Position numbers and translations under genes: made by a program. Of a stretch of DNA of 41,213 nucleotides, positions 8,842 through 16,627 are shown piece by piece. Under the pieces are notes generated by a model. It was not told the DNA's origin, did no database searches, and saw only the letters and a program-made list of their open reading frames with translations. The stretch's first letter is position 1. The number at the start of each line of letters is the position of its first letter. Source of the stretch: Acidobacteriota bacterium (GTDB lineage Bacteria > Acidobacteriota > UBA6911); the NCBI GenBank assembly GCA_016929335.1, contig JAFGIY010000083.1:1-41213 (forward strand), in the 5' to 3' direction.

Positions 8842-11451
8842 ATGTTCGGATTCCGGAAACCGGTCCGACGATTTGAGAAGAAATTCTTTAAATCCCGTTT
8901 CGACGCGAATGTGTGCGAAGAACCCCAATTCCATCCGGATTCCATGATTCAGGAAAATGCTCGAAATGGCAGGCCGCAGGAGCAGGCACCGCGGGGCGCG
9001 CGCATCCTAGGCGAAATAGGCAGAGATTTGCTCTACGGGTTTCGCATGATGCGGAAAAATCCCGGACTTATGTCTGTGGCTGTTATGATTTTAGCCATCG
9101 GCATTGGGGCGAATACGGCCATTATCGGCTTTGTTGATGCTGTTATCTTCCGGCCACCACCAATACCATTGCCGGACAAAGTGCTTAGCAGCCCGATGCT
9201 CTGGTCCTGGACTGATTTTGCGGATATCCGGAAAAACAGCCAATCCCATTCGGATTTTGCCGCCCACATCGCCATGACTGTTGATCCAAGAGATTCGCAG
9301 GGATTTCGCCGCTCAACGAGGGCGATTTCCTTTAACTATTTTAATGTAATCGGATTGCCGATGGCGGCAGGCCGCAGCTTTCTACCTGAAGAAGAAGACC
9401 TCTCCAGCCTGCATCGTGTTGCCGTTATCAGCTTCCGTTATTGGCAACAAGCCTACCATTCGGATCCGGCCGCCGTTGGAAAAAGCCTTCTATTAAACGG
9501 CGAACAGCTTACCATCGTTGGCGTTGCGCCGAAAAATTTCAAAGATCTGCTCGGAGAGTCCCGTCTGGACGTGTGGGTGCCCATTCCAATCTTCTTCAAG
9601 ATAATCCATGCTGATATAAACAAGCTTGAAGTTAATTATGGCCAAGTCAGAACCATTCATAGCCGCGACTTGCGCGCACTGACAGTATTTGCACGCCTCA
9701 AGCAGGACATCTCGGCGAAACAGGCTACTGAGCTTGTTCTCACTCTCGTAATGGATCTTCAACGAGCATATCCTGATACCAATAAAGACTGGAATACGGT
9801 TCTCACTCCAATAGATAACGCCCGATGGCCCGGACGAGAGAGTCTTTTCCCGTATGCCCTTCTTATGGGAACGGGCATATGTGTTCTATTGATCGCCTGC
9901 ATGAATGTGGCAAATCTTCTCCTCGCACATGGGTCGGCTCGCATCAGGGAGATTGCGGTCCGTTCATCTTTGGGCGCCGGCCGGCTGCGAATTCTTCGCC
10001 AGTTGCTGACAGAGGGCTTGGTGCTTTCGACAGCCTCCGTTATCGCCGGACTCGCCGTTTGCGCTCTTGCCATCAAAAGCTTCCCCATAATTGCGAGAAC
10101 CCTAGGCATATCCCCGGATCTGGAGCTTGCCATTGATGGCAGAATCCTCGTATTTTCCCTTTGTCTCGGGCTTCTCACAAACATATTGTTCGGGCTTGCG
10201 CCGGCTTTGGTGGTTTCGCGCACCGATATCGGCACATTGACAAAGTACCAGGACTCTTTCTGTCTGCCTCGAATCGGATCGAAATGGCGGCAGGGCCTCG
10301 TAGTGCTGCAGATCGCCCTGTCGGTGACGCTATTGATCGCCGCAGGTCTTTTTGTTCGAGCGGTACTACGAATACAGACCACGGATATCGGGTATGACAG
10401 AGCTGTCCTGCTTTTCAGTCCTGACATAATATCTTTGCAGTATGATCCCAAGATGCTTCGGCCGGATACGGTACTATCCTTTTATCGTCAGAGTTTGGAC
10501 CGAATCCGCGAGCTGCCGGGGATTCTCTCCGCGAGTTGGGCCGATGATCTTCCGCTTGATAGGATTCATATGGCGGAAGAAATCGTTCGGGACCCATCCG
10601 ATACCGGCCGGGATAGCTGGCAATGGTGCAACTCCGTCAGTTCGAGCTATTTTAAGACAATCGGCACTCCCATTTTGCAGGGGCGTGATTTCACTGATCG
10701 GGAAGATGAATCCGCTCCGCATGTAGTAATTATCAATGAGACTCTGGCACGCCGGTTCTGGCCTACAGAAAATCCAATAGGAAAATATCTTTTTCAGAAA
10801 GCCCTGAATCGGAAATACGAAGTTATCGGAGTCGTCAAGGACGCAAAATACGGTGTCTTGAATGAAAAGCCCGTTTCTTATGCCTATTTTCATTATGCGC
10901 AGGCGATGATGACGTTTCACATGGATCTCCATGTGCGCACCACCGAAGATTCCACCGCACTGGCGGATTCCATCCGGAATGCCTTTAGGGCTATCGATCC
11001 GAGAATGGCCATCGAAGGTCCGCAGCTTATGTCGGAGCATCTGGATAAAGCTATCTGGCAGGAACGGGCTGCCGTTCTTGTCTTTGGCCTTTTGGGTCCG
11101 CTCTCCCTGATCCTTGCCGGAATTGGTCTATACGGCATTATCTCCTATTCGACAATCCGAAGATCCCGTGAATTCGGCATCCGTATTGCGCTGGGAGCCC
11201 GGCGCAATGAAATCCTGAGGCTTATTTTTTGGGAGGGCATGATTTCGGCCGTTCTGGGTCTCGCGATCGGGCTGCCGCTCAGCATGGCTGCAGCCAGGAT
11301 CATCGCCTCCAGGTTTCAGGAAGTGCGCCCTGCAGACCCGATAACCTATGGCTCTATCATTCTTCTCTGTTTTGCAGTATCGGCGGCCGCAACGCTGCTG
11401 CCCGCTCGCAAAGCACATCTGAATCCATGGAGTTCTCTACGAAATGAGTGA
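8842..11451 (+). CDS. Second ADOP-family ABC permease
   Basis: 869 residues, starting at ATG 8842 behind TAGGAGA. It shares the layout of the permease at 6352 but has a charged N-terminal extension of about 55 residues before the usual start (GEIGRDLLYGFRMMRKNPG). Then follow TM1 (MILAIGIGANTAIIGFV), a MacB-type periplasmic domain, an FtsX block (about 335-480), TM start QGLVVLQIALSVTLLIAAGL, a second periplasmic domain, and the final FtsX block (GLLGPLSLILAGIGLYGIIS through LNPWSSLRNE). The fossil at 6063-6299 resembles this gene rather than the one at 6352. It is probably expressed from the sigma-54 promoter at 5999 together with the first permease. No ATPase is in the operon. Confidence 0.9.
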   Translation: MFGFRKPVRRFEKKFFKSRFDANVCEEPQFHPDSMIQENARNGRPQEQAPRGARILGEIGRDLLYGFRMMRKNPGLMSVAVMILAIGIGANTAIIGFVDAVIFRPPPIPLPDKVLSSPMLWSWTDFADIRKNSQSHSDFAAHIAMTVDPRDSQGFRRSTRAISFNYFNVIGLPMAAGRSFLPEEEDLSSLHRVAVISFRYWQQAYHSDPAAVGKSLLLNGEQLTIVGVAPKNFKDLLGESRLDVWVPIPIFFKIIHADINKLEVNYGQVRTIHSRDLRALTVFARLKQDISAKQATELVLTLVMDLQRAYPDTNKDWNTVLTPIDNARWPGRESLFPYALLMGTGICVLLIACMNVANLLLAHGSARIREIAVRSSLGAGRLRILRQLLTEGLVLSTASVIAGLAVCALAIKSFPIIARTLGISPDLELAIDGRILVFSLCLGLLTNILFGLAPALVVSRTDIGTLTKYQDSFCLPRIGSKWRQGLVVLQIALSVTLLIAAGLFVRAVLRIQTTDIGYDRAVLLFSPDIISLQYDPKMLRPDTVLSFYRQSLDRIRELPGILSASWADDLPLDRIHMAEEIVRDPSDTGRDSWQWCNSVSSSYFKTIGTPILQGRDFTDREDESAPHVVIINETLARRFWPTENPIGKYLFQKALNRKYEVIGVVKDAKYGVLNEKPVSYAYFHYAQAMMTFHMDLHVRTTEDSTALADSIRNAFRAIDPRMAIEGPQLMSEHLDKAIWQERAAVLVFGLLGPLSLILAGIGLYGIISYSTIRRSREFGIRIALGARRNEILRLIFWEGMISAVLGLAIGLPLSMAAARIIASRFQEVRPADPITYGSIILLCFAVSAAATLLPARKAHLNPWSSLRNE

Positions 11452-11572
11452 GATATGCCTTCAATAGAGGCTAAAATCCTCTCCGTCTACATTGATCCTG
11501 CAGAATTGCTCACATTTTGCCATTTCTCCGTCACGCGAATACGTGCTACACTTGCTTACGTGGAGGCAAATG

Positions 11573-11812
11573 ATGGAAACGCAGAATGTCACACTTTCCC
11601 TGCCCAAAGAACTCGTGCGGAAAGCCAAGATTATTGCGGTGGAAAGGCAGACATCGATATCGGGGTTACTAAAGGATCTTCTGATTGAAGCGGTGGCTCA
11701 GGAGGATCGCTATGCCGCGGCGCGCAGCCGACACCTCGAAGTTTTGCATCGGGGCATGGATCTGGGTACCCGCGGGATGATCCGCTGGACGCGCGAGGAG
11801 ATACACGAATGA
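11573..11812 (+). CDS. VapB-like ribbon-helix-helix antitoxin
   Basis: A 79-residue protein. I chose ATG 11573 over the adjacent ATG 11570 because GGAGG (11562-11566) is then 6 bases away. The N-terminal 40 residues (NVTLSLPKELVRKAKIIA, then SISGLLKDLL) fit a short beta-strand plus two helices, as in CopG/Arc-type DNA-binding dimers. The C-terminal half is charged and would wrap the toxin. Its stop overlaps the toxin start by 4 bases (ATGA), the standard toxin-antitoxin layout. It probably represses its own promoter together with the toxin. The nearest upstream gene ends 118 bases earlier. Confidence 0.8.
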   Translation: METQNVTLSLPKELVRKAKIIAVERQTSISGLLKDLLIEAVAQEDRYAAARSRHLEVLHRGMDLGTRGMIRWTREEIHE

Positions 11813-12243
11813 TGAGTGCGCCTTCCGGATATCAATTTGTCGATACCAATGTCTTGGTTTATGCACATGACACATCCGCCGGCGCCAAACACGAGCGCGC
11901 GGCGCGACTGCTTGAAGAGTCATGGGAATCCCGCCTCTGTTGCTTGAGTATCCAGGTATTGCAGGAATTCTACGTCAGCATCACGCGCAAAGTCGCCCAT
12001 CCACTGGAGAGCAGCGCAGCGGCTCAAATCATTACCGATCTATCTGTCTGGCGCGTACACGTGCCCGGCGTGAATGATGTCTTAGCCGCAATCGAGATCC
12101 AACGCCGCTTTGACCTCGCATTTTGGGATGCGATGATCCTGCAGAGCGCCGTGCGGCTCAGGTGTGAGATCGTTTGGTCGGAGGATCTGAATTCAGGCCA
12201 AATCTACGATAGTGTTCGGGCGGTCAATCCGTTCGAAGCATAG
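11809..12243 (+). CDS. vapC: VapC-like PIN-domain ribonuclease toxin
   Basis: 144 residues with a complete PIN domain. The metal-binding acidic residues are all visible: D12 (FVDTNVLVY), E53 (LQEFY), D107 (FWDAMI) and D126 (SEDL). VapC toxins cut tRNA or rRNA when released from the antitoxin, which is encoded directly upstream with a 4-base overlap. The last 20 bases overlap the 3' end of the converging histidine kinase gene, so the two genes share coding sequence on opposite strands. The toxin looks intact. It lies between the two halves of the export system, either as a stabilising element or as a chance insertion. Confidence 0.88.
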   Translation: MMSAPSGYQFVDTNVLVYAHDTSAGAKHERAARLLEESWESRLCCLSIQVLQEFYVSITRKVAHPLESSAAAQIITDLSVWRVHVPGVNDVLAAIEIQRRFDLAFWDAMILQSAVRLRCEIVWSEDLNSGQIYDSVRAVNPFEA

Positions 12244-13615
12244 AGCCGTCAGGCGGTGTTTCGATCTGCCGCAATGGGAGGCGAACCAGGGCGCGGCAGC
12301 CGCGTGCGTCCCTGCGATTGTCCAGCGACAACGATCCATGATGTGCTTCCGCAATCTGGCGGCTGAGCGCCAGCCCGATGCCGGATCCGTTGGGCTTGGT
12401 TGTAAAAAATGGGACAAACAGGTTTGATGCGTTGGATATACCGGGTCCCTCATCGTCAATCCAAACTTCCAGAACCGAAGAAGAATGCGCCCATCCGATT
12501 TGAACGGCGCCGCCGGTGCCCAGGGCCGCATCCACAGCATTGCGAAGCAGGTTGATCAGAAGCTGATCCAATTGATCTTCGTCCGCCCGGATTGTCAGAT
12601 CGGGATCGGCAATAATCTTTACCTCCATTCGAGTTTCAAGACATGATACGCGGCGTATCCAGGCACTTACATTTACCGGCTCCAACTGCGGAGGCGGAAG
12701 CTGCGCAAGCCGGGCATATCCCTCCATGAATCGGCTCAGGGATTCGCTCCGGTTCTGGATTACGGCCAATCCACGCCGGGTGTCTTCCTCCCAGTCGCCG
12801 GGGAGCGGGCTCCGATGAAGCAAGCTCGAGAGGCTTCCGGCAATCGACTTGATCGGCGCGAGCGAGTTGTTGAGTTCATGTCCGAGAACGCGTATCAGAC
12901 GCTTCCATGCCTGCCGTTCTTCTTCGCGCAGCGTTTTGCTCAAGTCCGACAGAACCAGCAGCCGGTGAGGCATTCCTTCTTGCCGGAATTTGGATCTTCG
13001 CATTTCCCATTGCCCGGTTCCTCCCGGGAAAGAGGCATCAATCAGCCGGATGTTTTCGCCGTCCAGGCAGGAATCCAGGCCGAGTTCCCGAGCACTTTTC
13101 CCGATCAGCTTCTCTTCCGGAGCGGCAAGAAGGCGTTCCCCGGCACGATTGACCAGCTTGAGAATATCGCCTCCATCAAAGGCGAAAACCGCCACATCGA
13201 TTTCCTGCATAACGTTCTGCAGCAAGGCTGCGGCTTCCACGGCCCCCAGCCGCTGCTTTTGCAGCGTTGCGCTGAGTGCGTTGACTTCGCTCACCACTCC
13301 GCTCAAAGCGTCGTCGCAGCCGGTGTCCCGCGCCCTCAAGGAAAAATCGCCTTCACGCAGCGATGCAAGAACGTTGGAAATTGTCTGCAGCGGAAGAGCT
13401 ATCCTGGCCTTGATGGATGCGGCAAGGCCGAGCCAGAAAAGCAGGATCAGGAATGTTAATGTCCACAGGATGATTAAGGAATAGCCGCCCCTCCACAGAA
13501 CAATCAACGCAACCAACACGGCCGGCGCTCCCGCAATGATCGCGGTCAGCGCGATGCGCATCTCATGGCCGATCCGGCGCTTTTTCCCTGGTGGAGTTGC
13601 GGCGACGGTCGCCAT
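12224..13615 (-). CDS. NtrY-like sensor histidine kinase
   Basis: 463 residues, ATG 13615 behind AAGGAGC. Two TM helices at about 23-41 and 45-66, then HAMP-like linker (about 70-120) and a PAS-like sensor domain (about 128-225). The HisKA box carries the phospho-acceptor H246 (LGHELNNSLAPIKSI). The HATPase domain has an N-box (LLRNAVDAA), G1 (DDEGPGI), F-box (FVPFFTTK) and G2 (GSGIGLALS). All catalytic motifs are intact. The LGHELNNSLAPI box is typical of NtrB/NtrY-type kinases that pair with sigma-54 activators, and such an activator is encoded 57 bases upstream in the same operon. The signal is unknown; the short loop between the helices suggests sensing in or near the membrane or cytoplasm. 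Confidence 0.93.
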   Translation of the reverse strand: MATVAATPPGKKRRIGHEMRIALTAIIAGAPAVLVALIVLWRGGYSLIILWTLTFLILLFWLGLAASIKARIALPLQTISNVLASLREGDFSLRARDTGCDDALSGVVSEVNALSATLQKQRLGAVEAAALLQNVMQEIDVAVFAFDGGDILKLVNRAGERLLAAPEEKLIGKSARELGLDSCLDGENIRLIDASFPGGTGQWEMRRSKFRQEGMPHRLLVLSDLSKTLREEERQAWKRLIRVLGHELNNSLAPIKSIAGSLSSLLHRSPLPGDWEEDTRRGLAVIQNRSESLSRFMEGYARLAQLPPPQLEPVNVSAWIRRVSCLETRMEVKIIADPDLTIRADEDQLDQLLINLLRNAVDAALGTGGAVQIGWAHSSSVLEVWIDDEGPGISNASNLFVPFFTTKPNGSGIGLALSRQIAEAHHGSLSLDNRRDARGCRALVRLPLRQIETPPDGSMLRTD

Positions 13616-13672
13616 ATTTCGTTTGCTCCTTATTTGCCGTTTCGGGATGCAGTCCGCGAAATACGGCGGTTG

Positions 13673-15043
13673 TCACCGAAATTCGTATTTCTGCAGCCTT
13701 CGGTAAAGAGCTCCGCGACTGAGTCCCAAGGCTTCGGCAGCCTGACTGACGTTGCCGTCATAGCGCATCAGTGCTTTCTTTATCAGAAATTGTTCCACTT
13801 CCTCAAGGCTTAGATCATCCAATCGGGCAGGAACGCCCTGATTTACGCTCAACCCAAGATCCATCGAATGCACCACGCTGTCGCGGGCCATAAGTACTGC
13901 GCGCTCGATTGCATGTTCCAGTTCGCGGATATTCCCGGGCCATTGATGGTTCAATAGAGCCTGCATGGCCGTCCCATCAAATCCGGAAAGCGATTTCCAA
14001 TACCGCTGCGCATGCTGCCGGAGGAAGTGCATGGCAAGCAGCGGAATGTCGGACTGCCGGTCGCGCAGCGGAGGCAGATGGATTTCGATGGTATTAAGCC
14101 GATAGAGCAGGTCCTGGCGAAAGCGCCCGGCAGCGACCTCTGCGGAAAGATCTGCATTCGTGGCACTTAAAATTCTGACATTTGCCTGGAGCGTTTTTGA
14201 GGATCCCACGCGTTCGTATTCCCCGGTTTCCAGAACTCTGAGAAGCTTGTTCTGGAGATTCGGCGGGACGTTGGCAATTTCATCGAGAAACAGGGTCCCG
14301 CCTTCCGCCAGTTCGAATCGTCCGACACGGTCCGTTTTTGCATCGGTAAAGGATCCCTTTACATGGCCGAAAAGCTCGCTTTCAAAGACTCCCTCCGACA
14401 ATCCTCCCGCATTCACAATGACCAGCGGCTTCAAAGAGCGCAGTGAAATGGAGTGCAGTGAACGCGCAACCACCTCTTTGCCGGTACCATGTTCTCCCGT
14501 AATGAGTACATTGGCATCCGACGGCCCGATTCGGGCGATCAAATCCAGAACGGGCTTCATGGCCGAGCAGGAAGCGATCATTCCCGAAGCCCGCTCATCC
14601 CGCAGCAGGCGGTTTTCCTCTTCGAGGCGCCGGCCTTTTTTTACTGCATGCCTCAGATCGATCTGCGTTTTCAGGATCGTCAAAAGCCGCGCATTCTCCC
14701 AGGGTTTTTGCACAAAATCACGCGCGCCGCGCTGCATGGCTTCCACAGCAAGCTCCACACTCCCCCAGGCCGTCATCACGATTACCGGAATGCTGTCGTC
14801 GAGCATTTGAATCCGGCTGAGCAGATCAAGACCTTCCTGCCCCGAGGTTGTGTCTCTTTCGTAATTGAGGTCCATAAGGACGGCATCGTAGTCGCGCTTC
14901 TCCAAAGCCTGCAGAATGCCGGCCGGAGATATCGCGGTGTCGATGCGATACCCTTCCGCCTTGAGCAACATACGCAGCGCTTCGAGCACATCCTGCTGGT
15001 CGTCGGCAATTAGGATGGATGACGAAGTCATTTCCTTTTTCAT
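13673..15043 (-). CDS. Sigma-54-dependent response regulator (NtrC family)
   Basis: 456 residues. The receiver domain (about 8-125) has the acidic pair D14-D15, phospho-acceptor D58, T91 and K113. The AAA+ domain (about 153-380) has Walker A GEHGTGKE (183-190) and Walker B LFLDEI (251-256). The sigma-54 contact loop reads GSFTDA (230-235) where GAFTGA is usual; the important Phe-Thr pair is kept. A Fis-type helix-turn-helix closes the protein (NVSQAAEALGLSRGALYRRL). The start at 15043 has no strong ribosome site; the in-frame ATG four codons later is possible. It is cotranscribed with the kinase and two ABC ATPases. Its likely targets are the two -24/-12 promoters at 5999 and 17914, each with paired upstream sites. 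Confidence 0.93.
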   Translation of the reverse strand: MKKEMTSSSILIADDQQDVLEALRMLLKAEGYRIDTAISPAGILQALEKRDYDAVLMDLNYERDTTSGQEGLDLLSRIQMLDDSIPVIVMTAWGSVELAVEAMQRGARDFVQKPWENARLLTILKTQIDLRHAVKKGRRLEEENRLLRDERASGMIASCSAMKPVLDLIARIGPSDANVLITGEHGTGKEVVARSLHSISLRSLKPLVIVNAGGLSEGVFESELFGHVKGSFTDAKTDRVGRFELAEGGTLFLDEIANVPPNLQNKLLRVLETGEYERVGSSKTLQANVRILSATNADLSAEVAAGRFRQDLLYRLNTIEIHLPPLRDRQSDIPLLAMHFLRQHAQRYWKSLSGFDGTAMQALLNHQWPGNIRELEHAIERAVLMARDSVVHSMDLGLSVNQGVPARLDDLSLEEVEQFLIKKALMRYDGNVSQAAEALGLSRGALYRRLQKYEFR

Positions 15044-15109
15044 AGCAGACAGGTAATAGACTACATCTGCGAATATAAGTCAAACATCACAGAAACGCTG
15101 TAATGCGGG

Positions 15110-15787
15110 CTATTGATCCACAATCCAGCCATCCGCAAGCTTAATGATTCTTCTGCCGCAGGCGGCCCAATTTTCATTGTGAGTGACCTGGATAATGGTT
15201 GTGCCCTCCTCATTCAGCTTCTTGAACAAATCCATGATCTCTTTGCCCTGGGTGGTATGGAGGCTGCCCGCAGGCTCATCCGCCAGAATCAACTTGGGTT
15301 TGGCAACAATGGCACGTGCGACGGCCACCAACTGCTGCTGCCCGCCTGAGAGCTGCGTGGGATAAAGATCCTTCTTTCCAACAATCTGAAACTTATCGAG
15401 CGCATCGGCGACGATCGACTGGCGCTCGGACGATTGGATGTTGCGATAGGAAAGAGGAAGGTCGAGGTTTTCCGCGACCGTCAAGTCATTCAGAAGATGG
15501 TACTGCTGAAACACGAAACCGATATTTCGCTTGGCAAGCTCTGCGCGTTCTTTTGGTTTTAGTTTATGAACAGCCCTATCCGCGAAAAAATATTCTCCCT
15601 TCCATCCCGCGTCGAGCATCCCCAGAATGCTTAGCAGCGTTGATTTTCCTGCACCGGAAGGTCCCATGATGGTTACAAAATCACCCTCATTGACATCCAG
15701 ATTGATTCGTCTCAGCACAAAGAATTGTCCTGCATCCAGAGGGTAGCTGCGTTCCAGGTTTCTTACTCTAATCAGGTTTCCTTCCAT
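15110..15787 (-). CDS. ABC transporter ATPase (MacB/LolD type) with altered D-loop
   Basis: 225 residues. I prefer ATG 15787, which has AGAGAGGA about 7 bases upstream, over an ATG 24 bases earlier. Motifs: Walker [11 protein letters not shown]-loop QQYHLL, signature LSGGQQQ, Walker B LILADEP and switch His in THNEN. The D-loop, normally SALD or NLD, reads SLHTT, so its conserved Asp is replaced by His. The residue after the signature, normally Arg (QQQRVA), is Leu. Such a subunit may form an asymmetric dimer, perhaps with the neighbouring regular ATPase. The partner permeases are probably the ADOP proteins on the other strand. Its start overlaps a permease fossil. Confidence 0.9.
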   Translation of the reverse strand: MEGNLIRVRNLERSYPLDAGQFFVLRRINLDVNEGDFVTIMGPSGAGKSTLLSILGMLDAGWKGEYFFADRAVHKLKPKERAELAKRNIGFVFQQYHLLNDLTVAENLDLPLSYRNIQSSERQSIVADALDKFQIVGKKDLYPTQLSGGQQQLVAVARAIVAKPKLILADEPAGSLHTTQGKEIMDLFKKLNEEGTTIIQVTHNENWAACGRRIIKLADGWIVDQ

Positions 15788-15869
15788 TCCCTGTCCTCTC
15801 TCTCGGAACATACTGTCTTCTGGTCAATATTCGCCCTGCATAGCGGAGGTCCTGCCAAATATTTCCCAT
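15768..15869 (-). pseudogene. Fossil ADOP permease start fused to the ATPase leader
   Basis: The 33-codon frame from ATG 15869 begins MGNIWQDLRYAGRILTRR. This matches the conserved start of ADOP permeases (compare MDVLVQDVRYAFRVLAKNP at 6352). After about 18 residues the similarity stops and the frame runs into the start of the downstream ATPase gene, ending at 15768. A ribosome site (AGGCGGA) is still present. I infer that a permease gene once lay between the two ATPase genes and was deleted almost completely. The alternative is a short leader peptide that coincidentally resembles the family. Confidence 0.55.
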
Positions 15870-15915
15870 CGGTCCGCCTTTCGGGATGTATCCGTATCGC
15901 CAGGATCATTTTCCA

Positions 15916-16617
15916 TTAGTTGCCGGAGGGCTGCTCGTCTACGATGCGACCGTCAAACAGATGAATAGTGCGGTCGGCACAAAGCGCATAGCGGGGATCG
16001 TGCGTCACCATGCATATCGTGGCGCCCTGCTTATGCAGGTCTGTCATTAATGACATCACCGCTTCGCCGTTTTTTGAATCCAGGTTGCCGGTCGGTTCGT
16101 CCGCGAGAAGAATGAGCGGATTGCCTCCTAAAGCCCTTGCAACGGCCACACGCTGCTGCTGGCCGCCGGAGAGCTGGCTTGGAAGATGCTTGGCACGATG
16201 CGCCATGCCTGTTTTTTCCAGAGCCTCAAGGACGCGCCGTTTTCTTTCTTTGTTTCCCATTCCCCGGTAGGCTAAAGGCAACTCCACATTTTCATAAACG
16301 GTCAGGTCGCCGATCAAATTGAAGCTCTGGAATATGAAACCGATTTCGCGGTTGCGGATGCGTGCCCGCTCGGAATGCTTCAATTTAGCCACGGATCTTC
16401 CATTAAGTTCATAACCACCTGCGCTGGGAGTATCCAGCAGGCCGAGGATGGACAGCAGCGTCGATTTGCCGCAGCCGGAAGGTCCTGCAATGGAAACATA
16501 TTCTCCGGGCATTATGTCCAGCGTGATCCCCGATAGGGCGTGTGTTTCTATTTCGTCCGTAAAGAAAATCTTGGTTACATTATCTAAATGAATTAGTGGC
16601 CGTTCCGCGTTTGTCAT
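15916..16617 (-). CDS. ABC transporter ATPase (MacB/LolD type)
   Basis: 233 residues, ATG 16617 behind GGGGAGA. All motifs are canonical: Walker A GPSGCGKST, Q-loop QSFNLI, signature LSGGQQQRVAVARA, Walker B with ADEPTGNLDS (intact D-loop Asp) and switch His in THDPRY. The TGNLDS and QSFNLI signatures place it with the MacB/LolD group, which powers permeases of the MacB/FtsX fold. It begins 10 bases after the membrane-fusion protein gene, so it is in the same transcript. It probably energises one or both ADOP permeases encoded at 6352 and 8842. Confidence 0.93.
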   Translation of the reverse strand: MTNAERPLIHLDNVTKIFFTDEIETHALSGITLDIMPGEYVSIAGPSGCGKSTLLSILGLLDTPSAGGYELNGRSVAKLKHSERARIRNREIGFIFQSFNLIGDLTVYENVELPLAYRGMGNKERKRRVLEALEKTGMAHRAKHLPSQLSGGQQQRVAVARALGGNPLILLADEPTGNLDSKNGEAVMSLMTDLHKQGATICMVTHDPRYALCADRTIHLFDGRIVDEQPSGN

Positions 16618-16627
16618 GGAGTCTCCC

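Noticed and set aside
12815..13459. Open frame of 214 codons on the plus strand
   Set aside because: Antisense shadow of the histidine kinase.
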